The position numbers were made by a program, and so were the translations under genes. Below the pieces are notes generated by a model. The model was not told the origin of the DNA. It searched no databases and saw only the letters and a list, made by a program, of their open reading frames with translations. Below are positions 30,105 through 42,420 of a stretch of 64,000 nucleotides of DNA, in pieces. Position 1 is the stretch's first letter. Each line of letters begins with the position of its first letter. The stretch covers positions 310,001 to 374,000 of the forward strand of contig CAMKWS010000001.1 in assembly GCA_946476985.1 (NCBI GenBank). The letters are read 5' to 3'. The DNA comes from an uncultured Acetobacteraceae bacterium. GTDB taxonomy: Bacteria; Pseudomonadota; Alphaproteobacteria; Acetobacterales; Acetobacteraceae.

Positions 30105-31127
30105 ATGGTCAGTAGCATCCTAACGCGTCATGCGCTTTCTTTCCGTTATAGCCTCTCGGCTTTTAGTGCCCCAGTGCTGCTGGGGCTTCTGCTTCTGGGC
30201 GGATGCGCCGCAACAGATGCTGATATTCAAGCGCAGCTCCCTCGCACAGCCGATGCAGAAAGCCTCTATAACTACGGGATAGATGCCCTCCATAACGGGC
30301 GTTACAAGCTTGCCAGCGGTGAGTTTGAGCTACTGCAACAAAATTATCCATACTCAGGCTACACCGGTAATGCAGAGTTAATGGAAGGGTACGCCTATTA
30401 TCTCCAAGGAGAATATGCGCTCTCTGTCCAGCAGCTAGAACGCTATTTACAGCTACACCCCACAAGCCCCGATGCTGCTTACGCTTATTACCTTCGTGGC
30501 CTGTGTTATTATGAACAAATTGGCGATGTCTCTCGCGACCAGCTCGGGACTCTCCAGTCTATGGATGCTCTGCAAGAAGTCGTAACACGTTTTCCCCAAA
30601 CATCTTACGCACGCGATGCTCAGCTAAAAATTGACCTTTGCCGCGACCATCTCGCCGGCAAGGAAATGTATGTCGGGCGTTATTATCAGCGTGAAAAAGA
30701 CTATCAGGCTTCTTACGCACGCTACCAGCGCGTCATTCAAGACTTTCAAACAACTAACCATGTACCTGAAGCATTGGAGCGCCTCGTTGAGCTCAACCTT
30801 AACCTAGGTATGCCAGATGAGGCCCGCCAAACAGCGGCTGTCTTAGGCTATAATGCGCCTGATAGCTCATGGTACCGTGAAGCATATCGCCGTTTAAAAC
30901 GTACACATCAATTGGTTCCGCAGCTACAACGCCCTGCGCATCCGCAGATTCAACCAAAATCTATCCCTGTGGCAAAACCTCAGAACGCCTCACATGCTGC
31001 CTCCCTCCTCGGCGGGCAAGATGCAACAACCTCTGAACCCATTGCCTCAATTACCATCCCTCCTGTAGCGCCCCCATCCCTTACAAAAGGGGAACCACCT
31101 AAACCAAAACATCACGGTTCCTTCTAA
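30105..31127 (+). CDS. bamD: Outer membrane assembly lipoprotein BamD
   Basis: Lipoprotein of the BAM complex, which inserts beta-barrel proteins into the outer membrane. It is 340 residues. A signal peptide ends in the lipobox LLGGC with the modified cysteine at about residue 34. TPR repeats follow (SLYNYGIDALHNGRYKLASG, then LMEGYAYYLQGEYALSVQQL and YAYYLRGLCYYEQIGDVSRD), all matching the family. The final 70 residues or so are a Pro- and Gln-rich extension beyond the usual end. Located between lpxC and recN, the common alphaproteobacterial order. Confidence 0.93.
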   Translation: MVSSILTRHALSFRYSLSAFSAPVLLGLLLLGGCAATDADIQAQLPRTADAESLYNYGIDALHNGRYKLASGEFELLQQNYPYSGYTGNAELMEGYAYYLQGEYALSVQQLERYLQLHPTSPDAAYAYYLRGLCYYEQIGDVSRDQLGTLQSMDALQEVVTRFPQTSYARDAQLKIDLCRDHLAGKEMYVGRYYQREKDYQASYARYQRVIQDFQTTNHVPEALERLVELNLNLGMPDEARQTAAVLGYNAPDSSWYREAYRRLKRTHQLVPQLQRPAHPQIQPKSIPVAKPQNASHAASLLGGQDATTSEPIASITIPPVAPPSLTKGEPPKPKHHGSF

Positions 31128-31210
31128 CGTGTCTGGCATGGCATTTTCTAACCCACTACCAGAAAGCCGTGTCGTAACACTTCGTCTACCACCGGTATGA
31201 AGGTTGCATT

Positions 31211-35010
<3,800 letters not shown>

Positions 35011-35035
35011 AGGTTCTTGCCCCCTCTGCACCACA

Positions 35036-35072
35036 TTATCTGCCGAGTTTCATGCTCTCTCTCGGCAGATAA
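35036..35072 (+). terminator. Hairpin after ligA
   Basis: TTATCTGCCGAG and CTCGGCAGATAA form a perfect 12 bp stem with a 13 base loop, 26 bp after the ligA stop. The following bases are only mildly T-rich, but the position and stability fit transcription termination of recN-ligA. Confidence 0.65.
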
Positions 35073-35181
35073 ACGCTATTTCCTGCCATAATTGACAGAA
35101 AAAAATTGAAACCTGCCCCAGCTCCATTATCATACGGCGCAGGAATGACCGTCTCCATAAGACGGCTGTAAAAGAGAGAGC

Positions 35182-36534
35182 ATGCCCGCCATATCGTCAA
35201 ACCACCATCCCCTCATCATGCTCGGCTTAGGCTTATTTGCTACGGCCGTGCTTATTGGGGTCTCCGTTCTGATTTCACTCTCAGAGATTTCTTTCGCCGC
35301 AGCACGTGAGACGCGTATGCGCACCCTTGCAGAAGGCGGCGATAAACGGGCCATGGCCTTCCTCCGCCTCCGCCGTAATAGCGGACAGGTTATGACTACC
35401 ATCCAAATCTGCCTCAATGCTGTGGGCGTGCTGGGTGGTGTCATTGGCGATTCCATGCTCAGCGAACCCTTCGCAGATGGCCTTCAACTCCTCGGAATGA
35501 ATGCCCCCTTAGCCGATAAGATCGCCTCCTTTAGCGCCTTTATTTTGGTTACAGCCTTATTTGTCCTCTTCGCTGACCTTCTCCCCAAACGCACAGCGAT
35601 GAATGCTCCAGATAAAGTGGCACTGGCTGTTGGATGGTTCCCCGCACTTGCTCTCAAATTACTCTACCCTGCTGTGTGGATCTTCTCCCATATCGCAGAT
35701 CTTGTTCTGAAACTCTTGCGCATCCCCGCTACAGCTACGGTGGACCCTGTTACCCCAGAAGACCTCCGCGCTATGCTCGCAGCGGGTACAGCATCAGGTG
35801 TGCTACTTGAGCAAGAACATCAGATGATTCAAAACGTCATGGCATTGCAAAATCGTCCTGTAACATCTGCCATGACCCCTCGTGATGAGATCGTTTATCT
35901 TGATGTGCACGAGAGTATGGAAAGCCAAAGAGATAAGGTTCGTGTTCGTCCTTATTCACGCTATCCTCTCTGTGATGGCTCATTAGATAAAGTCGTGGGC
36001 TCTATTCGTGCAGAGGATGTTCTCGTTGCCGTTGTGGATGAACCAACCAGCCTGCATAACCCGCAAGAGCCCATCCCTAAGCAAATCTACAATATGCGGC
36101 GAGATGTGCTCTCCCTGCCAGATACGCTGAACCTTTGGGAAACGCTCGCCCAGTTTGATACGCATGGGGCTGGCTTTGCGCTCATTATCAATGAATATGG
36201 TCTCGTTGTTGGCCTTATTACCTATAAAGATATTATGGGCGCCCTGATGGATGGCTTGGCCAACCCCTTCGAAGAACAGGCCATTGTGCGCCGCGATGCG
36301 GATTCTTGGTTGATTGACGGGGCCGCTCCTATTTTGGATGTCATCCGCGAGCTGGATATGCCCCTCTTCCACGATAATTCTCATTTCGACACAATTGGCG
36401 GCTTTGTTATTAACCGCTTACGCCGTATGGCCCGTAAAGCAGACCGTATAGAAGTTGCCGGCTTCCGCTTTGAAGTTGTGGATGTTGAAGGCTTCCGTAT
36501 TAACCAGCTTCTTGTCACCCGCATGTCATCTTGA
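35182..36534 (+). CDS. CNNM/CBS-domain membrane protein (hemolysin, CorC family)
   Basis: A 450-residue membrane protein of the TlyC/YfjD type. Residues 1-200 form the CNNM (DUF21) domain with about four hydrophobic segments, containing SEISFAAARETRMRTLAEGG and the VLFADLLPKRTAM motif typical of the family. Residues about 210-345 hold a pair of CBS modules (VMALQNRPVTSAMTPRDEIV, then HGAGFALIINEYGLVVGLIT). The end is a CorC/HlyC transporter-associated domain (ADSWLIDGAAPILDVIREL). The family is linked to Mg2+ or Co2+ efflux; the hemolysin name is historical. The substrate cannot be read from the sequence. Confidence 0.88.
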   Translation: MPAISSNHHPLIMLGLGLFATAVLIGVSVLISLSEISFAAARETRMRTLAEGGDKRAMAFLRLRRNSGQVMTTIQICLNAVGVLGGVIGDSMLSEPFADGLQLLGMNAPLADKIASFSAFILVTALFVLFADLLPKRTAMNAPDKVALAVGWFPALALKLLYPAVWIFSHIADLVLKLLRIPATATVDPVTPEDLRAMLAAGTASGVLLEQEHQMIQNVMALQNRPVTSAMTPRDEIVYLDVHESMESQRDKVRVRPYSRYPLCDGSLDKVVGSIRAEDVLVAVVDEPTSLHNPQEPIPKQIYNMRRDVLSLPDTLNLWETLAQFDTHGAGFALIINEYGLVVGLITYKDIMGALMDGLANPFEEQAIVRRDADSWLIDGAAPILDVIRELDMPLFHDNSHFDTIGGFVINRLRRMARKADRIEVAGFRFEVVDVEGFRINQLLVTRMSS

Positions 36535-36541
36535 GGCCCCT

Positions 36542-38281
36542 ATGCGCCATTTAGCTCATCGTGCTTTTGCTCTGTCTTTTAGCCTTCTCACAATGGGCAT
36601 GCTCTCACATAGCGGCTCTGCATCTACGCTGATCGCAGATCCCTCAGCCCAAGCATTACATGCCCTAGAAGATATCCATTACAGAGCTGAATGGCGGGAT
36701 GATCCTGTTGCCGCCACACTGAGTGGCGTACATGAAGGGGATTCCCTACTACCAGATATCTCCAGCTCGGCACGCAGCAAAACTCTGGCGCGCCTCGCTC
36801 AGGAAGAACAAGCTCTAAAACGGCTAGATCTCTCTGCTGCCCCACTAAGAGAGCGAGATGATCGAGATATCTTACTCCATACCCTGCAAAAAGAGCGGCT
36901 ATTCCTCACCACGATCCAGCCTTATCAGCATCAGCCTGATTACGCTCTCTCTATTATCACGAATGGATTATACGGCCTGATTGCGCATGATTACGCCCCA
37001 CTTGAGGCACGCATGCAAGCAACTATTAGCCGTTTATCCCAAACCCCAGCTCTATTACATCTCGCTACGCAGCAACTTCACCAAGTCCCTGCTATTTTTA
37101 TTGAAATTGCTCAAGAAGACCTCGAAGGCGCGATTGCCTTCTGCCGAGATGATCTGCCCGCTGCCTTTGCCTCCGTAAAGAATACGGCTCTCCAAAAAGA
37201 GTTCCAGAACTATAACAAAGCCGCCATCGCCGCCTTACAGGCCTATGGCCTCACTCTCCGTCACCTTACCCCTCAAGGCCATTTTGCCCTTGGGAAGGAC
37301 ACACTTATAGCCCTGCTCAAAGCGGATATGATTGATCTGTCTCCAGAGGCTATCACGCATGCTGGTGAAAAACAGCTCGAGGCCGACCTCGCTGCCTTCC
37401 AGCGCACCGCAAAAGAAATTAACCCCGCCCATCCAGAGGATGCTTTCTTATCCATCCGGCAAAACCATACAAATGCCGCTGGACTTATCCCAACCGTTGA
37501 ACAACAGCTACATGATGTACAGGACTTCCTCCTCACACATCATATCGTTGCGCTTCCCTCTCACACCCTGCCCATCGTGCGTGAGACGCCAGCCTTTGAA
37601 CAAGCTCTGCTCACCGCAGCGACCGAATGGGCAGGGCCTTTTGAGAAAGAGCAGTTTCCATCCTATTATGATGTAACACCCCCCTCACCACATTTTACCC
37701 CAGCGCAAACTAAAGCCGCTTTGGAAGATTTTAATACGCCAGCTTTATTAAATATCACCATTCATGAGGCATTACCGGGGCATTTCCTCCAAGGGCTTTA
37801 CCTCCATGCGCATCCAGAATGGTCTCTTATTCGCAAAGATGGCAATTCCTACAGTACGACTGAAGGTTGGGCGCATTACAGCGAACAAATGATGGTAGAA
37901 CAGGGCTTTCAAAATAAGGACCCATCACTCCATCTTATGCAGCTACAAGATGCCCTCTTGCGGGACTGCCGCCTTCTTGTGTCGTTCGGCATGCATATGC
38001 ATGGCATGACGCTCGCCGAAGCTACCGATATCATGCAGAACCGTTGCATGCAGTCTCCCGTAGCAGCTTACAAAGAAGCACGACGCGGTACTGCCGACCC
38101 CGGCTATTTCTCTTACACGCTGGGTAAGATGATGATCCTCAAGCTCCGCCATGACATGCAAAAACAAGCAGGAAAGAACTTCTCACTTGAGAGCTTCCAT
38201 AATGAATTTCTTAAAGCAGGGCTCGTACCACTGCATGTTATCCGCCGTGAACTCACCGGAAAGGACGGCCCTCTCCTATGA
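36542..38281 (+). CDS. DUF885 family protein, putative secreted metallopeptidase-like
   Basis: A 579-residue protein of the DUF885 family. The chosen ATG at 36542 gives an N-terminal signal peptide (MRHLAHRAFALSFSLLTMGM, cleavage probably near SGSAS), whereas the longer frame from 36455 overlaps the upstream gene. The family signature is the zinc-type motif HEALPGHFLQGLY near residue 408, followed by TTEGWAHYSEQMM, which in related proteins supplies the second metal ligand. The biological substrate is not established. The stop overlaps pncA by ATGA, so the two are translated together, although no shared function is obvious. Confidence 0.82.
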   Translation: MRHLAHRAFALSFSLLTMGMLSHSGSASTLIADPSAQALHALEDIHYRAEWRDDPVAATLSGVHEGDSLLPDISSSARSKTLARLAQEEQALKRLDLSAAPLRERDDRDILLHTLQKERLFLTTIQPYQHQPDYALSIITNGLYGLIAHDYAPLEARMQATISRLSQTPALLHLATQQLHQVPAIFIEIAQEDLEGAIAFCRDDLPAAFASVKNTALQKEFQNYNKAAIAALQAYGLTLRHLTPQGHFALGKDTLIALLKADMIDLSPEAITHAGEKQLEADLAAFQRTAKEINPAHPEDAFLSIRQNHTNAAGLIPTVEQQLHDVQDFLLTHHIVALPSHTLPIVRETPAFEQALLTAATEWAGPFEKEQFPSYYDVTPPSPHFTPAQTKAALEDFNTPALLNITIHEALPGHFLQGLYLHAHPEWSLIRKDGNSYSTTEGWAHYSEQMMVEQGFQNKDPSLHLMQLQDALLRDCRLLVSFGMHMHGMTLAEATDIMQNRCMQSPVAAYKEARRGTADPGYFSYTLGKMMILKLRHDMQKQAGKNFSLESFHNEFLKAGLVPLHVIRRELTGKDGPLL

Positions 38282-38862
38282 AGGATTCGCTTGTCTCTTA
38301 CGAGAGCATCACACAATCTGATGCTCTCCTCATCATTGATATGCAGAATGATTTTATGCCGGGCGGGGCCCTCCCCATAAATGACGGCTTAACCATCATC
38401 CCTACAATAAATCGTCTTAGCTCTTTGCCCTTTCGCGCTGTCATCGCTACGCAAGACTGGCATCCACAAGGGCACTGCTCTTTTAGCCCTCAAGGGGGGC
38501 CTTGGCCTATCCATTGCCTCGCCGCAAGCCGCGGGGCTGCACTTACAACCGAGCTTGAGCAGAAATATATCACGCATATCATCCATAAAGGCATCGCCTT
38601 AGATGCCGATTCTAACTCAGCCTTTTATGATGATAACGGCACCTCTACCGGGCTCACCCCTCTTCTAAAAGGGCTTGGAGTCTCGCGTGTGTTCATCTGT
38701 GGTGTAGCACTAGATGTCTGCGTTTATGCCACGGCACAGCACAGCCTAAGAGACAATTTTCAAACGCACATCATAACCAATGCGACAGCAGCGGTTGGGT
38801 CTAAAGACGATTTTCTAAAAACGCTCAGCCCAACAGACATCACACTCTGCCAGCTAGACTAG
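38278..38862 (+). CDS. pncA: Nicotinamidase PncA
   Basis: Hydrolyses nicotinamide to nicotinate in NAD salvage; also the enzyme that activates pyrazinamide. It is 194 residues, isochorismatase-like fold. The catalytic triad is readable: Asp21 in LLIIDMQNDFMPGGAL, Lys104 in IIHKGIALDADSNSAF and Cys148 in FICGVALDVCVYATA. The metal-binding segment DWHPQGHCSF is also present. The start ATG overlaps the stop of the DUF885 gene. Confidence 0.95.
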   Translation: MKDSLVSYESITQSDALLIIDMQNDFMPGGALPINDGLTIIPTINRLSSLPFRAVIATQDWHPQGHCSFSPQGGPWPIHCLAASRGAALTTELEQKYITHIIHKGIALDADSNSAFYDDNGTSTGLTPLLKGLGVSRVFICGVALDVCVYATAQHSLRDNFQTHIITNATAAVGSKDDFLKTLSPTDITLCQLD

Positions 38863-38883
38863 TCCTTCCTTCAAAAACCATAA

Positions 38884-38906
38884 GGGGCTCAATCTTATCG
38901 AGCCCC
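38884..38906. terminator. Terminator hairpin between pncA and the glucoamylase-family gene
   Basis: GGGGCTC and GAGCCCC form a GC-rich stem with a 9 base loop, between two convergent genes. It probably ends both transcripts; flanking T runs are short. Confidence 0.6.
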
Positions 38907-38915
38907 TACCTATCT

Positions 38916-40430
38916 CTAATGCGCCTTTCTCGATAGAATCGGTGCAGAAAGTAACCATCCCCCTTGGAAGCCAGCTTTCTCCAACCCGCGACGGATATAA
39001 GGATTCCGCCGCATGATCTTCCACACAAAGCCACTCTTTAAATTCTCTAGCATGAGGAGAATAGGCCCTTGATCAATCCCAAGCTGTTGGCCATCCACCC
39101 AAAAGCCATCCTTCGTGATAAAGCTCGGGTTAAACGCATCTAAAAAGCCATATTTATTATAAATACGCGCCCCATAACGCTTTTTCATTTCCTTAAGTGC
39201 TGGCAGTGCAATTTCAGGCGCAAAGGCAACAGAACCACCCGCTGCCGTGGGAGCAATCGTGCCATCATCTAGCACATAATCACGCCCGGCCCCGCGCGCA
39301 CTATAAGCAAGGAAGTGCCGCTTCCTCCCACCGACATCTTGGTACGCATCACCCGGTCCGTCCGACGCCGTTAGGCCCCAAATATGGTCGCTATAATCTT
39401 TCCACGCACCAGGATTATGCCGGGCATAATCTTGCTGGGCATACACAGCATCTCGACTATTATGAAAATAATCCCGCTTATGCTCCCGGCTAAACCGGTC
39501 ATAGATCCCGCGGAAATCAACCCAACATTCACTATATTGATGCCCAAATAATGGAGCAAAGTTGAGGAAGGTACGCCCACCAAAACGTCCCCACTGTCCC
39601 TTATAAGTCTGCGTCCAATGGTCCCATGCATAAGCTGGTAGCGCATGATGTGGCGAGGCTAAAGCGAGCAGATAAATAATCAGCCCCTCATTATACCCCT
39701 TCCATTGAGCATCTAGAAAATGCCCCGGTGGATTCCACCCCATACTCAGCCACGGACTATGGCCTGCTGTCATCCAACGCCAATCTACCCGTCGATAAAG
39801 CTTATCCGCTAAGCGACGAATCGCCCGTTCCTCTATATTCGCACGATCATAATATGACTGAGCAAATAGAACGCCCCCCATCAGCAGAGCGGTATCCACA
39901 CTCGAAAGCTCAGACCAATCTGCAACACGCAGACCTGTATGCACATCTAAGAAATGATAGAAAAAGCCGTGATAGCCGGCCATTCCGCTTACCTTATCCC
40001 CCTGAGGCAAACTTAAGAGGAAGCGTAATGTTAACAATGTCCGTGCAGCTGCCTGCTGGCGTGTAATATATCCCCGTTCCGCACCAATACCATACGCAGT
40101 CAGGCCAAAACCAACACTCGCAATACTCGCAGCCCCATCTGGCAATGGAGCACGATCCGGCACCAAGCCATTCTGAGGATTGGCCGTCTCCCAAAACCAT
40201 AAAAACGTTCGGCGCTCTAGATCCTCTATAAAAGGATCATCACGCCATGCCTCATGAGAGTGCACAGCTTGCAGATGAATATCTCGTGCTGTGCCCTCCC
40301 TTTGGAGAATAGGCTTTTCTAAAGATGAAGATGCTCTCTTCTCTGCCGCAAATGCGTCCTGCTCATTATGGAGGCCATTCCACAAAGTTCCTAGAACTAT
40401 AAGAGCTAGCACACACTGCTTGATTCGCAT
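38916..40430 (-). CDS. Secreted glucoamylase-family protein (PF10091 type)
   Basis: A 504-residue protein of the bacterial glucoamylase-like family (COG5368 / PF10091). A signal peptide is visible (MRIKQCVLALIVLGTLWNGL). The domain opens with LERRTFLWFWETANPQNGLV, PDRAP and SVGFGLTAYGIGAERGYI, and continues with GYHGFFYHFLDVHTG and SSVDTALLMGGVLFAQSYY, all hallmarks of the family. LKEMKKRYGARIYNKYGFLD is near the end. Members are (alpha/alpha)6-fold glycoside hydrolases or relatives acting on beta-glucans or glucosides; the real substrate here is unknown. Confidence 0.85.
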   Translation of the reverse strand: MRIKQCVLALIVLGTLWNGLHNEQDAFAAEKRASSSLEKPILQREGTARDIHLQAVHSHEAWRDDPFIEDLERRTFLWFWETANPQNGLVPDRAPLPDGAASIASVGFGLTAYGIGAERGYITRQQAAARTLLTLRFLLSLPQGDKVSGMAGYHGFFYHFLDVHTGLRVADWSELSSVDTALLMGGVLFAQSYYDRANIEERAIRRLADKLYRRVDWRWMTAGHSPWLSMGWNPPGHFLDAQWKGYNEGLIIYLLALASPHHALPAYAWDHWTQTYKGQWGRFGGRTFLNFAPLFGHQYSECWVDFRGIYDRFSREHKRDYFHNSRDAVYAQQDYARHNPGAWKDYSDHIWGLTASDGPGDAYQDVGGRKRHFLAYSARGAGRDYVLDDGTIAPTAAGGSVAFAPEIALPALKEMKKRYGARIYNKYGFLDAFNPSFITKDGFWVDGQQLGIDQGPILLMLENLKSGFVWKIMRRNPYIRRGLEKAGFQGGWLLSAPILSRKAH

Positions 40431-40616
40431 CTATCAGCTTCTCCCGTCACAGATCGCTCTATGGTGAAATTTATTGCGTCAAACTTACACCATGCGCTCT
40501 TTATGAACAAAGAGTTGCTTGCGTTAGATACACATAAGCCGGAAAAGAACATTTCCCAACGAAGTGTCTGAATGTTTTATCTATTTAAGGTGATTTTGCT
40601 TCGCCACATGAAGCGG

Positions 40617-40693
40617 TGGTGCGCCCTGCTGGATTCGAACCAGCGACCCACAGCTTAGAAGGCTGTTGCTCTATCCAGCTGAGCTAAGGGCGC
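40617..40693 (-). tRNA. tRNA-Arg (TCT)
   Basis: A complete cloverleaf on the minus strand. The acceptor GCGCCCT pairs with AGGGCGC, the anticodon loop CTTCTAA reads TCT, and the T loop is TTCGAAT. The 3' CCA is encoded (40617-40619). Confidence 0.96.
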
Positions 40694-40713
40694 TCCTGCC
40701 TTGCTGCATGACG

Positions 40714-40790
40714 TGGTCGGGGCGCCCGGACTCGAACCGGGGGCCTCCTGTACCCAAAACAGGCGCGCTACCAGGCTGCGCCACGCCCCG
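40714..40790 (-). tRNA. tRNA-Pro (TGG)
   Basis: A complete cloverleaf on the minus strand. The acceptor CGGGGCG pairs with CGCCCCG, the anticodon loop TTTGGGT reads TGG, and CCA is encoded at the 3' end. It lies 20 bp upstream of tRNA-Arg, so the two are probably co-transcribed. Confidence 0.96.
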
Positions 40791-40870
40791 ACGACGTGAG
40801 CTCTTATTTACTGATATCACCCTACGTTGGCAAGTACCTTTTTTATAATTTCTTATGTTTTTTCAAAAAA

Positions 40871-41383
40871 TTATTCACGCGTCCCACGATTCATAGGTGG
40901 AACAAAGAGTGGAGCCGTATCCCAAGGGAAAAGAACCCACGTGTCTTGTGGAATATCTGCGACAAAATGATCTGTATAAGGTTTGCCATCTGGCTTGGCA
41001 TATAAACACGCAAACACAGCCTTAGGCAGCATCTCACGCACATATCGCGCTGTCACACCAGAATCCACCAAATCATCAACGATGAGAAAACCTTCTCCAT
41101 CTCCTGCCGCCTCAGCCGCTTTCAGAACTTTGGGAGCCTGCTGTGTCCCCTCTTCGCCCTCATAACTCACGACAGAGATACTCTCGATCAGCCGACAGCC
41201 CATCTCACGCCCTAAAATAGCCGCTGGGATTAATCCCCCACGGGTAATCGCAACGATTCCACGGAAAGCACCATGCTTACGCATCAACTCACCTGCGAGC
41301 ATACGGGCATCTCTATGAAGTTGATCCCATGTCACAGTGGCATAATTGACATTGGATGACACGTTATCCTGCTGTGCCGACAT
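40871..41383 (-). CDS. gpt: Xanthine-guanine phosphoribosyltransferase
   Basis: Purine salvage enzyme that joins PRPP to xanthine or guanine. It is 170 residues, close to the E. coli Gpt length of about 150 with a short extra N-terminus. VTWDQLHRDARMLAGELM and GIVAITRGGLIPAAILGREM match the family opening. The PRPP loop is FLIVDDLVDSGVTARYVREM, and VADIPQDTWVLFPWDTAPLF at the C-terminus is a Gpt hallmark that separates it from Hpt. It is a single gene between tRNA-Pro and the tRNA-Asn pair. Confidence 0.93.
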   Translation of the reverse strand: MSAQQDNVSSNVNYATVTWDQLHRDARMLAGELMRKHGAFRGIVAITRGGLIPAAILGREMGCRLIESISVVSYEGEEGTQQAPKVLKAAEAAGDGEGFLIVDDLVDSGVTARYVREMLPKAVFACLYAKPDGKPYTDHFVADIPQDTWVLFPWDTAPLFVPPMNRGTRE

Positions 41384-41490
41384 TACCTGCCTTAGCCTTT
41401 CATCTATCCCATAATTTGAGCTCTTCCATACTGCATGTGCTGTTTCACAGTGCTAGAGAGAAAAGAAATATTTATGGGAAAACACAAAAA

Positions 41491-41519
41491 AAGCCCGCAC
41501 CTAACTGGCCGGACTTCAT
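41491..41519 (-). terminator. Terminator of tRNA-Asn copy A
   Basis: On the minus strand AAGTCCG pairs with CGGGCTT (one G-U pair) and is followed by a run of seven T, directly after the tRNA. An identical copy follows the second tRNA. Confidence 0.7.
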
Positions 41520-41526
41520 AAATAGC

Positions 41527-41602
41527 TGGCTCCCGAAGTAGGACTCGAACCTACGACCCAGCGATTAACAGTCGCTTGCTCTACCAACTGAGCTATTCGG
41601 GA
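41527..41602 (-). tRNA. tRNA-Asn (GTT), copy A
   Basis: A complete cloverleaf on the minus strand. The acceptor TCCCGAA pairs with TTCGGGA, the anticodon loop TGTTAAT reads GTT, the T loop is TTCGAGT, and CCA is encoded. Identical to the gene at 41729-41804. Confidence 0.96.
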
Positions 41603-41632
41603 TCAGCTGGTGACTATCTACCCAAACTCACG

Positions 41633-41651
41633 AAAAGGGTAAAGCCCTTTT
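41633..41651. terminator. Small hairpin in the leader of tRNA-Asn copy A
   Basis: AAAAGGG and CCCTTTT form a 7 bp stem with a 5 base loop between the two tRNA-Asn genes. It lies downstream of the TATAAT at 41665-41670 (minus strand) and upstream of the tRNA. It could act as a terminator for readthrough from copy B or as a leader structure. Confidence 0.4.
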
Positions 41652-41664
41652 TTGTAGAAAAAAC

Positions 41665-41670
41665 ATTATA
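41665..41670 (-). promoter_or_regulatory. Candidate -10 box of tRNA-Asn copy A
   Basis: A perfect TATAAT on the minus strand, about 63 bp upstream of the tRNA 5' end. The T-rich stretch about 17 bp further upstream is only a weak -35 candidate. Confidence 0.35.
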
Positions 41671-41692
41671 TTGAGAAAAATAAACACAAAAA

Positions 41693-41721
41693 AAGCCCGC
41701 ACCTAACTGGCCGGACTTCAT
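41693..41721 (-). terminator. Terminator of tRNA-Asn copy B
   Basis: Same structure as the terminator after copy A, lying in the second repeat unit immediately after the tRNA and ending in a T run. It suggests that each tRNA-Asn is its own transcription unit. Confidence 0.7.
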
Positions 41722-41728
41722 AAATAGC

Positions 41729-41804
41729 TGGCTCCCGAAGTAGGACTCGAACCTACGACCCAGCGATTAACAGTCGCTTGCTCTACCAACTGAGCTATTC
41801 GGGA
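41729..41804 (-). tRNA. tRNA-Asn (GTT), copy B
   Basis: Second identical tRNA-Asn gene with encoded CCA; anticodon loop TGTTAAT. It is the upstream member of the pair on the minus strand, after rnhA. Confidence 0.96.
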
Positions 41805-41931
41805 TCAGCTGGTGACTATCTACCCAAACTCCTCCTAAAGGTAAACCCCTTATGAGGTTTTCTTATTGAAAAAATATTTGAGAATAGACAGCCCACCATG
41901 CCTCCTTTGCAGATATGCCCCCTTGCCCACA

Positions 41932-42420
41932 TCAAGACAGGCCCAACTCTGCTTCTAGCTCCTCACGCCCCTCTGTCGCTAATTGATCAACACATTCATT
42001 CTCTTCATGGCCCGCGTGCGCCTTCACCCAATGCCATTCCACCTTATGGCGCTTCGCCACATCTAAAATACGGCGCCATAAATCCATATTAGCGACAGGA
42101 TCTCCCGAAGCATTTCGCCAATTTCTCCGTACCCACCCTGTATGCCAACGTGTAATACCGTTTCGGAGATATTCACTATCTGTATAAAGATTTACAATGC
42201 AGGGATATTTCAACGTTTCTAAAGCAATCGCCGCAGCCGTTAATTCCATACGATTATTCGTTGTCTCTGCTTCCCCGCCCTTCATGGTACGCTCACGCCC
42301 TTGGCAACGGAGTAAGACCCCCCAACCGCCTGGCCCGGGATTAGGCTTACACCCACCATCTGTCCAAATATCGACCTCAGTTGTGGGAGGGGGAGCATTC
42401 TCTCCGAATGGGTCAGACAT
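41932..42420 (-). CDS. rnhA: Ribonuclease HI
   Basis: Degrades the RNA strand of RNA-DNA hybrids. It is 162 residues, the usual size of bacterial RNase HI. The four catalytic acidic residues are visible: Asp in IWTDGGCKPNPGPGGWG, Glu in NNRMELTAAA, Asp in LYTDSEYLRNGI and Asp in NECVDQLA. The basic handle region (WVRRNWRNASGDPVANMDLW) is intact. Its start lies within the last codons of thrB (8 bp overlap), the standard ispH-thrB-rnhA arrangement in alphaproteobacteria. Confidence 0.96.
   Translation of the reverse strand: MSDPFGENAPPPTTEVDIWTDGGCKPNPGPGGWGVLLRCQGRERTMKGGEAETTNNRMELTAAAIALETLKYPCIVNLYTDSEYLRNGITRWHTGWVRRNWRNASGDPVANMDLWRRILDVAKRHKVEWHWVKAHAGHEENECVDQLATEGREELEAELGLS

Larger units (their letters stand above)
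41480..41629. repeat. Direct repeat copy A (150 bp, contains tRNA-Asn)
   Basis: This 150 bp unit is identical to 41682-41831, shifted by exactly 202 bp. It contains the whole tRNA-Asn gene, its 3' flank with terminator and about 27 bp of 5' flank. The flanks further upstream are similar but have diverged. Confidence 0.95.
41682..41831. repeat. Direct repeat copy B (150 bp, contains tRNA-Asn)
   Basis: Identical to 41480-41629. The perfect identity covers tRNA and non-coding flank alike, which points to a recent duplication or to homogenisation by gene conversion. Confidence 0.95.
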
